A stretch of 28,386 nucleotides of DNA, taken from Pseudomarimonas sp964350895. GTDB taxonomy: Bacteria; Pseudomonadota; Gammaproteobacteria; Xanthomonadales; Xanthomonadaceae. The stretch spans positions 1 to 28,386 of the forward strand of contig CAYGMG010000039.1 in the NCBI GenBank assembly GCA_964350895.1, in the 5' to 3' direction. Below, in pieces: positions 15,229 to 23,683 of the stretch. A model generated the notes under the pieces. It made no database searches. It saw only the letters and a program-made list of their open reading frames with translations, and was not told the origin of the DNA. Both the position numbers and the translations under genes were made by a program. Position 1 is the first letter of the stretch. Each line of letters opens with the position of its first letter.

Positions 15229-15656
15229 TGCCCGACGCCAGAACTCCCATCCCTCATTGGGGCGGCCTCACGCGTCGCCATGCGGGGCGTGTAGTGGCAG
15301 ATCTAGGCGCAAAGCGGACGTTCGCCGCGCGTTCGCCAATCCCCATAGGGTGCCAGAAGGGATGACAGGCTCCCCAGCCAGTCAAGCAAGGGCCGACTGG
15401 ACGACTTTCAGATGCCGGCGAAGAGCTGGCCGGAGGTTCCGGGCCCACTAGGAACACCGATTTGCCAAAAACGATCTGAACAAGCTCTTCAGAACATGGC
15501 TCGACGATCCGAGCCCGGATTTCTGATTCCTTGATTAAGCAGACAGAAATCAGCGAAATCGAGAATGCCGCCGCGCGCAGCGGAAGAGCCTCAAGCCCCC
15601 TCGGTAGGGCGCGGTAGAATGTGTCGCCACGCTTGTGGCCACCACGGGAAGCCGCA
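15229..15656. other. Gene-free region before the two-component system
   Basis: About 430 nt with no credible gene. A minus-strand frame spans it and enters the response regulator, but it has no binding site and no recognisable content. A TAGAAT -10-like hexamer at 15615-15620 lies 37 nt before the response-regulator ATG and could be its promoter, though the matching -35 (around 15591) is poor. The base composition falls here relative to upstream. Confidence 0.5.
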
Positions 15657-16307
15657 ATGACAGGACTGAAGCCGCCGCTTCGTGTCGCCGTGGTAGAAGA
15701 CGACGTCACCGTGCTCTCGGGGCTGGTCAGTCGACTCGCCCAATGCGAAGAAATTGAGGTCACCCTGGCCTGCAGCAGCTGTCAAGACTTCCTGCCCGCG
15801 CTGCCCGAACTGGTTTGCGATGTTCTTATTGTCGATCTCGGCCTGCCAGACGGTGACGGTCGAGATCTCATTGTGGCTACGAAAAGCAGGCACCCGAAGG
15901 TCGACATCATGGTGTTTACCGTCTTCGGCGACGAAAAACGGGTCATCGATGCCATTCGCGCGGGTGCCACAGGGTATTTGCTGAAGGACGATAGCGCGCA
16001 GGAATTGACCGAGGCCATCCTGGCTTTGCGTTCCGGTCAGGCCCCAATCAGTCCGGGGATAGCCCGCTATCTGGTGAGCGCGCTGCACGGCGAATCATCG
16101 GAAGTGCTGTTGGAATGCTTGACTCCCCGCGAAACCGACGTGCTGCGTCTGGTGGCCAAGGGACTCACCAATCGTGAGGTCGCCAAGCTACTAGGCATCT
16201 CACCGAACACCGTGGCCTCGTACACCAAACAGGTCTACGAAAAGCTAGCTGTCAGTTCTCGCAACGAGGCGGTGTTTGAGGCAACCCGCCTGGGAATATT
16301 GAAGTAG
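15657..16307 (+). CDS. Two-component response regulator, NarL/LuxR family
   Basis: DNA-binding regulator of 216 residues. The receiver domain (about residues 8-125) has the acidic pair D15-D16, phosphorylation site D60 in DVLIVDLGLPDGDG, T88 and K110 (GYLLKDD). A LuxR-type helix-turn-helix (about 147-212) reads LTPRETDVLRLVAKGLTNRE and continues VAKLLGISPNTVASYTKQVY. I chose ATG 15657, preceded by GGGAAG; an in-frame GTG at 15621 overlaps the -10-like sequence. The gene is 6 nt upstream of a sensor kinase whose phosphotransfer domain is the matching type. Targets are unknown, but the secreted FG-GAP protein and lipoprotein downstream are obvious candidates. Confidence 0.94.
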   Translation: MTGLKPPLRVAVVEDDVTVLSGLVSRLAQCEEIEVTLACSSCQDFLPALPELVCDVLIVDLGLPDGDGRDLIVATKSRHPKVDIMVFTVFGDEKRVIDAIRAGATGYLLKDDSAQELTEAILALRSGQAPISPGIARYLVSALHGESSEVLLECLTPRETDVLRLVAKGLTNREVAKLLGISPNTVASYTKQVYEKLAVSSRNEAVFEATRLGILK

Positions 16308-16313
16308 TCTGCG

Positions 16314-18197
16314 ATGCACCTGACCCGTTCACAAGCAGTCTATCTGCTGCTGATCCTGCCTCTGCCTCTGCTGGTTCTTTTGGCGCTTTTCTCGATCGAT
16401 CGATCAATACCCAGCGACTCTCCCTACTGGCTCCGACAGGCGAGCCTTGCCGGTCCAACAACCGCTTCACGCGTCACGCTTCCGTGGTTAGGCGCAGGCG
16501 GCGCGCCCAATGGAGTCGGCATCAACAAGGCTGTCGCCCTGCTCACGTTCGATGCATCACTCGCAAAGTCGGCTGATCCATCGCAGCCATGGGCCCTTCT
16601 GCTGCCTCGACCGCTCAGCGCTTTTTCTATTGAACTCAACGGTACCGCGCTTGCGCAGCGCGGCAGAATGACGGTACCGGCGTCGTGGTTGCGCTGGCCG
16701 GTACTGATCGAGATTCCTCCCGACCTTCTGCACGATGGTCGCAACGTGTTGCGAATTACCACCGTACGCCAGACATCCACGGCCCACGTCCCCGCCCTGT
16801 TGGTAGGGCCGAGTTCCGTACTACTGCCCATGTTCAAGCAGCTGCGACTGTTTGCCGTCACCGTACCGCTGGTACTCATGATCGCCACGATCGGGCTGGG
16901 GCTTCTGGTGCTGGGGCTGTTCTTCCTGCGCCCGGCGGACACCGCCTACGGCTGGTTCGGGCTTTGCCTATTGTTGTGGTCAGCGCACATCGCACACGAT
17001 CAGATTGAGCACCTTCCGATCGAAAACCGCGACGTCTGGTTTGCACTGAGCTATCTGACGCTTGGCTGGTTTGTCGCCGTGGCCACCGTCTTTGTCCATC
17101 GTTTACTTTTGCTTCGACCGGCGGGGCTCGAACGGGCCCTGTGGCTGCTAATGACGGCCGGCAGCGGCCTCCTGCTTGCGCTTGCCCTAGAGTGTGGCAA
17201 CTGCTTTTTGCTCATGGCGCAGGCTGCGTGGGTGCCCCTGATTCTGGCAAACGGTCTGTACTTGGTCATTCGGCTGCTGCTGCACAGCTTGCGCAACCCA
17301 CGCACCGAACTGATGTGGCTGCTACCAGCAGCATGGATTGCTAGTGCGGTTGGGGTACGTGACTATCTTTGGGAAATCGACGTCCTGCCCTGGGGCAGCA
17401 CGTACTACCTTGTTTACGCTTCGGCGATCGTCCTCGGGGTCTTCGCCGTGATCATGCTGAAGCGCTTTGCCAGCGCGCTGCGTGAGACCGAAGAACTCAA
17501 TGCAGAGCTTGAGCAACGGGTCGCCGCTAAGGCACAGCAGCTTGAGCGCAACTACCAGACGCTGCGCCTAGTCGAGAACCAGCGCGAGCGATTGGCCGAA
17601 CGCGAATTGATCATGCGTGACATGCACGACAGTCTCGGCGGCAATCTTGTCCAGGCTCTAGCGATCATGGACCGCGATGCTGAAGCCAGCGAAGCGCGCG
17701 TAGCGGTCGGCCGCTGTCTCGACGATCTGCGGATGATTCTTGACTCATCCGGTCTTGATGGAGGTGACATTCTTCCTCTGATCGCTGCGTTCCGACATCG
17801 CATGGAACGCGGGCTGCGCCGCGTTGGCATCGAGTTGACACTGGTTATCGAGGAGATGACAGCCTGCGCCAGTCTGGATCGTGCCGAGTCAATGCACTTG
17901 CTGCGCATTCTTCAGGAGGCCATCAACAACGTGGTCAAACACGCGAAAGCGAGGCGCATCGAGATGAGACTGGGTGTCTGCATGACTCCAGCGCCAACAG
18001 TTCAGGTAGATATCCGCGATGACGGGATCGGAATGAAGGCCTCCAGAACCACGTCGGGGCGGGGGCTGAGCAATATGCGATGGCGCGCCTCAGAAATGGG
18101 CGCTCAGCTGACGCATCAGGCGGCCGATCCCGGCACGCGAGTAAGGCTGCGAATACCGCTGATTCGGTCTTCCGCTGCGCCTCAGGATCAGGCTTAG
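16314..18197 (+). CDS. Sensor histidine kinase with 7TM-type sensory region (HisKA_3)
   Basis: Membrane sensor kinase of 627 residues. One N-terminal helix (about 8-27) is followed by a roughly 150-residue periplasmic domain with beta-sandwich-like sequence (FSIELNGTALAQRGRM and onward), then about seven helices (about 180-385), as in 7TMR-DISM sensors. A coiled coil follows (about 390-430, ELNAELEQRVAAKAQQLE), then the dimerisation domain RDMHDSLGGNLVQAL with phospho-accepting H438, and an ATPase domain with EAINNVVKHAKA (N538, N539), DDGIGM (569-574) and GRGLSNMRWRASEMGA. HisKA_3 kinases pair with NarL/LuxR regulators, consistent with its upstream neighbour. The ligand is unknown. Base composition is lower in GC than the cco genes. 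Confidence 0.93.
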   Translation: MHLTRSQAVYLLLILPLPLLVLLALFSIDRSIPSDSPYWLRQASLAGPTTASRVTLPWLGAGGAPNGVGINKAVALLTFDASLAKSADPSQPWALLLPRPLSAFSIELNGTALAQRGRMTVPASWLRWPVLIEIPPDLLHDGRNVLRITTVRQTSTAHVPALLVGPSSVLLPMFKQLRLFAVTVPLVLMIATIGLGLLVLGLFFLRPADTAYGWFGLCLLLWSAHIAHDQIEHLPIENRDVWFALSYLTLGWFVAVATVFVHRLLLLRPAGLERALWLLMTAGSGLLLALALECGNCFLLMAQAAWVPLILANGLYLVIRLLLHSLRNPRTELMWLLPAAWIASAVGVRDYLWEIDVLPWGSTYYLVYASAIVLGVFAVIMLKRFASALRETEELNAELEQRVAAKAQQLERNYQTLRLVENQRERLAERELIMRDMHDSLGGNLVQALAIMDRDAEASEARVAVGRCLDDLRMILDSSGLDGGDILPLIAAFRHRMERGLRRVGIELTLVIEEMTACASLDRAESMHLLRILQEAINNVVKHAKARRIEMRLGVCMTPAPTVQVDIRDDGIGMKASRTTSGRGLSNMRWRASEMGAQLTHQAADPGTRVRLRIPLIRSSAAPQDQA

Positions 18198-18410
18198 CTC
18201 GGCCGGCCCAAGACTCGGATAGCGAGACAACTGTTTCGCAGGGAACCAGTGGCCTTTGCCAGCCTCATCGGTAGCACATCGCGCCACTCATCGCCAACCC
18301 TGAATCAAGGTGCCACACGTTCGTCCGAAGCGACAGCCTGCCAGCAGGTGTCGTCACGCCTGCACTGCCTGGGCGGGACGGCGATGAGCTGCTCCTGCGA
18401 GGTGAACGAA

Positions 18411-20231
18411 ATGCTGGACGTTCTGCACAAGCGCACCCTGTTGATAGTCGCGTCAGCGCTGGCATTGCTCGGATCGGAAGCGTCGATTTCCGGGGGCAAT
18501 CGCGACGGATTCTTTACCACCCAGACTATTGGCGTGTTCCCGCACGCTCGCGATCTCGCCGCTGCCGATTTCAATGGCGATGGTGACGAGGACGGCGTCA
18601 TTGTTCACGGTGCTGACCCGCTCACCGGCGGCGCGGTATCGGCGCCGCGCTTGCTTCTGCAGCAGGGCAGTCAGTTGTTGCCGTTGCTTGGCGTTGGTGC
18701 CGCGCGGATCGGCAGTCGGGTCGAAGCCGCGGATCTGAATGGCGACGGGTGGCCTGATCTGGTCATCAGCGGTGGAGACCGCAATGCTGCCGACACGGTT
18801 TTTCCCTCACAGACGGCGATCTTCTTCAACTCCGGCGTGTGGACCAATGGCCAAGGATTCGACTTCGATGCGCCGCTGATCCTGTCGGCCGCCGAATACG
18901 CGCCGCACCTGAGTCTGGGCGATATCGACGGCGACCGCGATACCGATATTGCCGTGGCCTCGGTTACTGGCGGCGCCGGAAGCACCGTCGGCGCAGTCAC
19001 GCTGTGGATCAATCAAGGCGGTGCGCAGGGCGGCACGGCGGGGAGCTTTCTACCAGTCAGCTATCAAGAGAACGCCGGCCCCTACGGCGAGATCACAGCG
19101 CTGCGGCTGAATCGACTGGTGTTGACCGGCCTCGGAACCGACCTGGTCTTTGCGCGTGGCAGTCGCGTGCAAATCGCGGTGCGCGACAGCAGCAGCAGCA
19201 ACGGCGTGTACTCGACGACGATTCGCGGATTCGACACGGCACCGGCGTTGGTCAACGATCTTCTGGTTCTTTTCGACAACCGCATTGCGCTGGCTTTGCA
19301 GGCAAGCGCCAGTGCAATCTACAACGTGACTTTCTCAGGTGGATTTCCAACCGGCTTTGTGTTCGAACAGGTCATCGGCACGGCCACTCAAGATGCCCGT
19401 GTGCTGGCGCCTTTGGCCGCCGGCAACGCCAGCGGCGCGGAGGCCGATTTTGCGTTGGGCGCTGACTTCGATGGGGCCACCGACACCAAAACCGCCGGGG
19501 TCGGCGTCTACCAGCGCTCTCTGATTGGTCGCTGGGATTCGCGCGATCAGTGCCTGCTTCCCGAAATCACCACACCACTGGCGATTGAAGGCGTTCGTGC
19601 GCAATCAGGCGAGCCGTTCGTATTCGCCGATGACCTCATGGTGCTGACCGCCGAATCGATGGGAACGCTGTACCGACTCAGAAACAACGGTACCGTCAGT
19701 AGCGCGCGCTGCTGCAAGACGTCGCAACGCTATCTGGCGATCCGCGTGTTCGCTGAGAAGCACCTGTCTGGCTTGGTTCCTGACGGCTTCGGGCTGCCGC
19801 AACTGACTACCTGGCTGGACTCGATGAACAATCTTCGCACCATCCGGCGCGACATCCTGCCGCTGACCGCCGGCGGACAGCGCTACATCGGCCACTACCA
19901 GCAGCGCGAAGCGCAGTTGCTGTCGCTGTTCACGCAGGACCCGCAGATCGCCGACGCGTGGTTCCAACTGCTGTCGTCCTGGAACGATCCAATTCGCGCG
20001 ATGGCGCAGGGCACCGACGACCAGTACATCTTGTCCGCCACACAAATGGCCGACCTGACTAGCTACCTGGACCTGCTGCGCACGCGCCCTGGCGTCGGGA
20101 CCGTAGTGAGCAGCGAACTGGCGCTGATCCAGCCGCTCTCCAGCTATGCGACCGGAACTTTGCGCGCGTTCATGCAAGACACCGTTGGACTAGGCACAGC
20201 CTTGGTGTTCACTGACGGGTTTGAGCCATGA
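18411..20231 (+). CDS. Secreted FG-GAP/VCBS-repeat protein ending in FTDGFEP
   Basis: About 606 residues. A signal peptide (MLDVLHKRTLLIVASALALL) precedes calcium-binding-like blades: DFNGDGDEDGVIV, DLNGDGWPDLVISGGD, DIDGDRDTDIAVAS and a weaker DFDGATDTKTAG, all of the FG-GAP/VCBS type that folds as a beta-propeller. From about residue 430 a different, unrecognised region begins with CCKTSQRYLAIRVFAEKHLS and is alpha-helical in character. The last residues are FTDGFEP. I chose ATG 18411 because GAGGTGAA lies 4-5 nt before it and it places the signal peptide first; in-frame starts at 18384 and GTG 18249 are possible. It lies 213 nt after the kinase and overlaps the next gene by ATGA. Function unknown; surface binding is a guess. 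Confidence 0.82.
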   Translation: MLDVLHKRTLLIVASALALLGSEASISGGNRDGFFTTQTIGVFPHARDLAAADFNGDGDEDGVIVHGADPLTGGAVSAPRLLLQQGSQLLPLLGVGAARIGSRVEAADLNGDGWPDLVISGGDRNAADTVFPSQTAIFFNSGVWTNGQGFDFDAPLILSAAEYAPHLSLGDIDGDRDTDIAVASVTGGAGSTVGAVTLWINQGGAQGGTAGSFLPVSYQENAGPYGEITALRLNRLVLTGLGTDLVFARGSRVQIAVRDSSSSNGVYSTTIRGFDTAPALVNDLLVLFDNRIALALQASASAIYNVTFSGGFPTGFVFEQVIGTATQDARVLAPLAAGNASGAEADFALGADFDGATDTKTAGVGVYQRSLIGRWDSRDQCLLPEITTPLAIEGVRAQSGEPFVFADDLMVLTAESMGTLYRLRNNGTVSSARCCKTSQRYLAIRVFAEKHLSGLVPDGFGLPQLTTWLDSMNNLRTIRRDILPLTAGGQRYIGHYQQREAQLLSLFTQDPQIADAWFQLLSSWNDPIRAMAQGTDDQYILSATQMADLTSYLDLLRTRPGVGTVVSSELALIQPLSSYATGTLRAFMQDTVGLGTALVFTDGFEP

Positions 20232-22627
20232 GCCGCCGCCAAGGAACGAAGCCCAGGTCTGTGATGCGTTGCGCCACATTGGCGTTAATTGCATTGCTTG
20301 TGACAGGCTGTGCGGTTCCCACAAAGATCGTTTTTAGGCCCATCGGCTTCATTGACTGCTTTCGCCTGGATCGCGAACCGCTGTCGGAAACCCAGGAAGC
20401 GAACTGCGTTGAGGGCGCCGCGGATCTCGCGGTGGGCAACCTTCACCGCGACCCCGCCAAAACCATCATTGCCAACACGGTGCCCCAGCACCTGAACTCC
20501 GAGATGCTCAACCGACTGCCCATGTCCGAATGCCTTTGGACTGGGCAGTCGAACAGCGGCAACGGGGACTCGCTGGAGTTGTACTGGGAGGGCTATCACA
20601 ATTTCGAGTCTCCCGGGGAAAACAGCGCCGTGACGCTCCATAGTGCTTGCAGGCTTGACCCTCCGTTTGCGCGCATTTCGGCAGCGCTGGCAGCAACCGA
20701 GAGATTCCGGGAGCAAGGGCTCAATACGTGCCTGCAGGCCTTCCACGACGGCGGGACGGTCCACCTTGTCGGTTGGGTATCGTTCGAGCAGCTGAAATCG
20801 ACCTGTGATCTTGACCCCTACCCGGTGCTGCTGGAGGGGCTGGCCATGGCCTCCGGCCCCTATGGCCTCTGCCGACCGGATAAAGTGACCGGCGCTATCG
20901 CGCCAATTCCTCCCAATGCACCAATTCCTGCGGGCTTGGGGCTGACCGGAGGCTTCAGACGCGATGCGGGTTCGGCCTGCGCCCCAGCCGACGGCGAAGG
21001 ACTCATCACCTATCGCCCCAACGGCTCTGACAACGATCCCGACTACCCGCTGGATGTTCGACTTCGGGTGCGCAATCGCAACGCCACTAGCGGCAGCAGC
21101 GATGGGGTCAAGCTGTTGCAGCCGGCACTGATGACCGTGCGCGACACTCGCCGCATCGCGCGACCGCTGTCCATGGACGCGACTGGCTATCGCTGGCAAG
21201 GAGAAATCTCGATCGCCGGGCCTCCAGGACGTCAGCGCTGGCTTGAGAACTTTACCGACAACGTCCGCGTCGTTTCCATATCAGTGTTCACAGAGTTCAA
21301 TGACGACCCTGAGCAACGCGAGTATCAGCAACTGAACGGCTCAGAGCTGAGGATCATCGATCCGGATAGCCCGGGCGCGCAGATTATCGCCACGCTAGCG
21401 GGCGACCAGGAGCAGTTCGCAATCGCTTCGAGCTCGCTCGACCTCACGCCAACCTATCGCGTTTCCAACTTGACCCGGCCTGGCCTTGATAGCTTGAGCG
21501 ATCCGCTGATCTGGCAGCTGTCGCTACCCGATGTGCCCGAAAGCGGGCGTCACTACATTGAGTTCGAGCTGATATCCACCTATCGATCGCGGCAAGCGGC
21601 CATTCGTCTTGATCGGGCCACGGCCGACTTCGGTCGGGTGGTCACAGGCAGCAAGGCACAGAAACTGATCCAGATCACCAACGTGGGAAGTGGGCACTTC
21701 ACCATCGATAGCGCCGGGCTTGACCCGTATTACGGAAATCCCTACGCGTTCTCGGTCGAGCGGCTCGACGATCCGGTGATGATGCCTTATCTTTTTTATC
21801 TTGAACCGACCGGCGCTCCCGCAGAGTTTCGTGCGGGCATCCAGGCCGGCTGGGCAGATCAACCGCTGATCGACTACCGCGAGTTCGAAACCCACAGCTC
21901 GCTTGCCGCAACGGCCCGCGATGGACTGCAGCTGGACATCGAGGGTGTGCCAGTGCTCTTTAGCGGGCAAACCGCGGTGGCGATGGTCGCAAAACCCACA
22001 TTCAACGGCAGCTCGCAGATTGCCAATCGCATCTACCCATTTCGCTATCCGGTCTATCAGGTCTGGGATCTCCCGTTCATTCTTGCGCCAGGCGAACAGC
22101 GCTCCGTCATTGTCACCGTGGCCCCGACGCAGATCGGTATCATCAAGGGACAGCTCAGCATCAGCGGCTACCCAAGCCACGCGCCGAACAGCCGACAGAC
22201 GGCGAGCTCATTTCTTGAGGCTTCCGGCTCCAGTGGCGCCATTGCGAACGTGATGCCGGCGGTACTGCGCTTTCCTTACGGGGCCGAACAGGCGACGACA
22301 TTGAACGCTATAGTCGTCAACGCCGGTGATGCCGATCTGCTGCGCGGCGACCTGTCCATCAGACCCTCGGACGATATCGGCCATCCTCAAGAAGATGTTT
22401 TCTTCAAGATTGTCGGCAGCCCGCAAGCCAGCGCCACCATCGGCGTTGGCGACTCGGAGCTGGTGAGCATCGAGTACGATCCCGGCTGCTACTTCGCGCT
22501 GCCAATCGGTGGTCGCCACCATGCAAGACTGCTGATTGATACCGATGTCGGTCGCTACGAAATCGCATTGCGCGGTGATCCTCAGCGCGCGACCAATGCC
22601 AACCCTTCCTGTCATCCTGGCCCGTGA
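20228..22627 (+). CDS. Large lipoprotein with choice-of-anchor-D / ASH-like domains
   Basis: A 799-residue predicted lipoprotein. The N-terminus has basic residues, a hydrophobic stretch and a lipobox LLVTGC (about residues 29-34), so the mature chain should be anchored through that Cys. The first 250 residues are Cys-containing and unrecognised. Two later segments look like immunoglobulin-like ASH/MSP domains of the choice-of-anchor-D type: RATADFGRVVTGSKAQKLIQ with ITNVGSGHFTIDSA, and a later PAVLRFPYGAEQATTLNAIV with VNAGDADLLRGDLSI. A third, LPFILAPGEQRSVIVTVAPT, resembles the edge of another. The start overlaps the FG-GAP gene's stop (ATGA), so the pair is translated together and probably acts together at the cell surface. 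No enzymatic motif is visible. Confidence 0.8.
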   Translation: MSRRQGTKPRSVMRCATLALIALLVTGCAVPTKIVFRPIGFIDCFRLDREPLSETQEANCVEGAADLAVGNLHRDPAKTIIANTVPQHLNSEMLNRLPMSECLWTGQSNSGNGDSLELYWEGYHNFESPGENSAVTLHSACRLDPPFARISAALAATERFREQGLNTCLQAFHDGGTVHLVGWVSFEQLKSTCDLDPYPVLLEGLAMASGPYGLCRPDKVTGAIAPIPPNAPIPAGLGLTGGFRRDAGSACAPADGEGLITYRPNGSDNDPDYPLDVRLRVRNRNATSGSSDGVKLLQPALMTVRDTRRIARPLSMDATGYRWQGEISIAGPPGRQRWLENFTDNVRVVSISVFTEFNDDPEQREYQQLNGSELRIIDPDSPGAQIIATLAGDQEQFAIASSSLDLTPTYRVSNLTRPGLDSLSDPLIWQLSLPDVPESGRHYIEFELISTYRSRQAAIRLDRATADFGRVVTGSKAQKLIQITNVGSGHFTIDSAGLDPYYGNPYAFSVERLDDPVMMPYLFYLEPTGAPAEFRAGIQAGWADQPLIDYREFETHSSLAATARDGLQLDIEGVPVLFSGQTAVAMVAKPTFNGSSQIANRIYPFRYPVYQVWDLPFILAPGEQRSVIVTVAPTQIGIIKGQLSISGYPSHAPNSRQTASSFLEASGSSGAIANVMPAVLRFPYGAEQATTLNAIVVNAGDADLLRGDLSIRPSDDIGHPQEDVFFKIVGSPQASATIGVGDSELVSIEYDPGCYFALPIGGRHHARLLIDTDVGRYEIALRGDPQRATNANPSCHPGP

Positions 22628-22762
22628 GAGTCTTGGCACGTATAGGTCTTGGGCGAGGCAGGAATCATAGGCGCGTGGTAGCGAAGGCCCGGACGAGCTC
22701 AGGTGTCGACCCGCAGATGCGTACTGGTTGCACCCCAGTGGCGCGGAAGACCGTCACCGCCC

Positions 22763-23656
22763 TCAGACGAGTCGTCGCAGCGCTTCGCGGGCGATGGTCT
22801 CGCCCCACTCCTGGACGAAGTGCCCGGCCTCAGCGATCTCGATCGGTGGCGGGCAGCCGCGAATCTGCCGATGCAGGTAACGCATCGCCGGCGGTCCCAG
22901 CACCGGGTCCTGCATGCCGATGGCCATCAGCGAGGGATGCTCCCAGCGAGTGTTCCACCACTCGCGCGCCTCGCGTGACAGCGCCGCACCCGGCGCGCCG
23001 GGGTGGTCGGGCACCAGTTCCGGAAAGCGCCGCACGCCGGCCTTGTAGCGGGCATCAGGGAAAGGCGCCGCGTAGGCGGCGGCTTCGGCCTCGCTGAGGA
23101 TCGGCGTACTGCGCCGCATCAGGCCGGCTATATCCAGGTCGTGCTGGCTGCGGTTGTAAGCGCGCCAGGCGGTAAAGCCATCGCCCAGCGGCAAGTCGCC
23201 GGTACCCAGCCCGGTGTTCATCACCAGCAAGCCGGCGAAGCGCTCGGGGCTGGCCATCGGCAGGGTCAGCCCGAGCAGGCCGCCCCAGTCCTGGCAGACC
23301 AGGCGCACGCCGCGCAGGTCGAGGCGCTCGATCAGGGCGCGCAGCATCTCGCGATGGAAGTCAAAGCTATAGATGGGCTCATCGACCGGCTTGTCCGAGC
23401 GGCCGAACCCGAGCAGGTCAGGCGCGATCACCCGGTGCCCTGCTGCGCTGAACACCGGGATCATCTTGCGATACAGATAGCTCCAGGTCGGCTGTCCGTG
23501 CAGGCACAGCCAGGTCACCGCAGCGTCGGCCGGGCCTTCGTCGAGGTAGTGCACGCGCAGGCCGGCATAGCCCGGCAGATCATCCAGGTAATGCGGCGCA
23601 AAGGCGAAGTCGGGCAGCGCATCGAAACGCGCATCGGGGGTACGCAGACTATCCAC
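22763..23656 (-). CDS. Haloalkane dehalogenase, DhlA-like alpha/beta hydrolase
   Basis: Predicted to cleave carbon-halogen bonds by hydrolysis, giving an alcohol and halide. The 297-residue protein has HGQPTWSYLYRKM (H53-W58, oxyanion hole), APDLLGFGRSDKP, the nucleophile elbow CQDWGG with D123 and adjacent halide-binding W124, the acid D250 in GMQDPVLGP and the base H279 in AEAGHFVQEWGE. Acid-base spacing (29) and the Asp-Trp pair match DhlA-type enzymes. The start is GTG 23656, supported by AGGAG 7 nt upstream. It follows hutI by 27 nt on the same strand and probably shares its transcript. The physiological substrate is unknown; a related epoxide or ester hydrolase activity cannot be excluded. 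Confidence 0.88.
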   Translation of the reverse strand: MDSLRTPDARFDALPDFAFAPHYLDDLPGYAGLRVHYLDEGPADAAVTWLCLHGQPTWSYLYRKMIPVFSAAGHRVIAPDLLGFGRSDKPVDEPIYSFDFHREMLRALIERLDLRGVRLVCQDWGGLLGLTLPMASPERFAGLLVMNTGLGTGDLPLGDGFTAWRAYNRSQHDLDIAGLMRRSTPILSEAEAAAYAAPFPDARYKAGVRRFPELVPDHPGAPGAALSREAREWWNTRWEHPSLMAIGMQDPVLGPPAMRYLHRQIRGCPPPIEIAEAGHFVQEWGETIAREALRRLV

Positions 23657-23683
23657 GGCGATACTCCTGGTTAAAGGGGTCGG

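Noticed and set aside
15254..15763. 169-residue minus-strand frame before the response regulator
   Set aside because: Runs into the response regulator gene antisense, no binding site, Ser/Arg/Pro-rich, no known motif.
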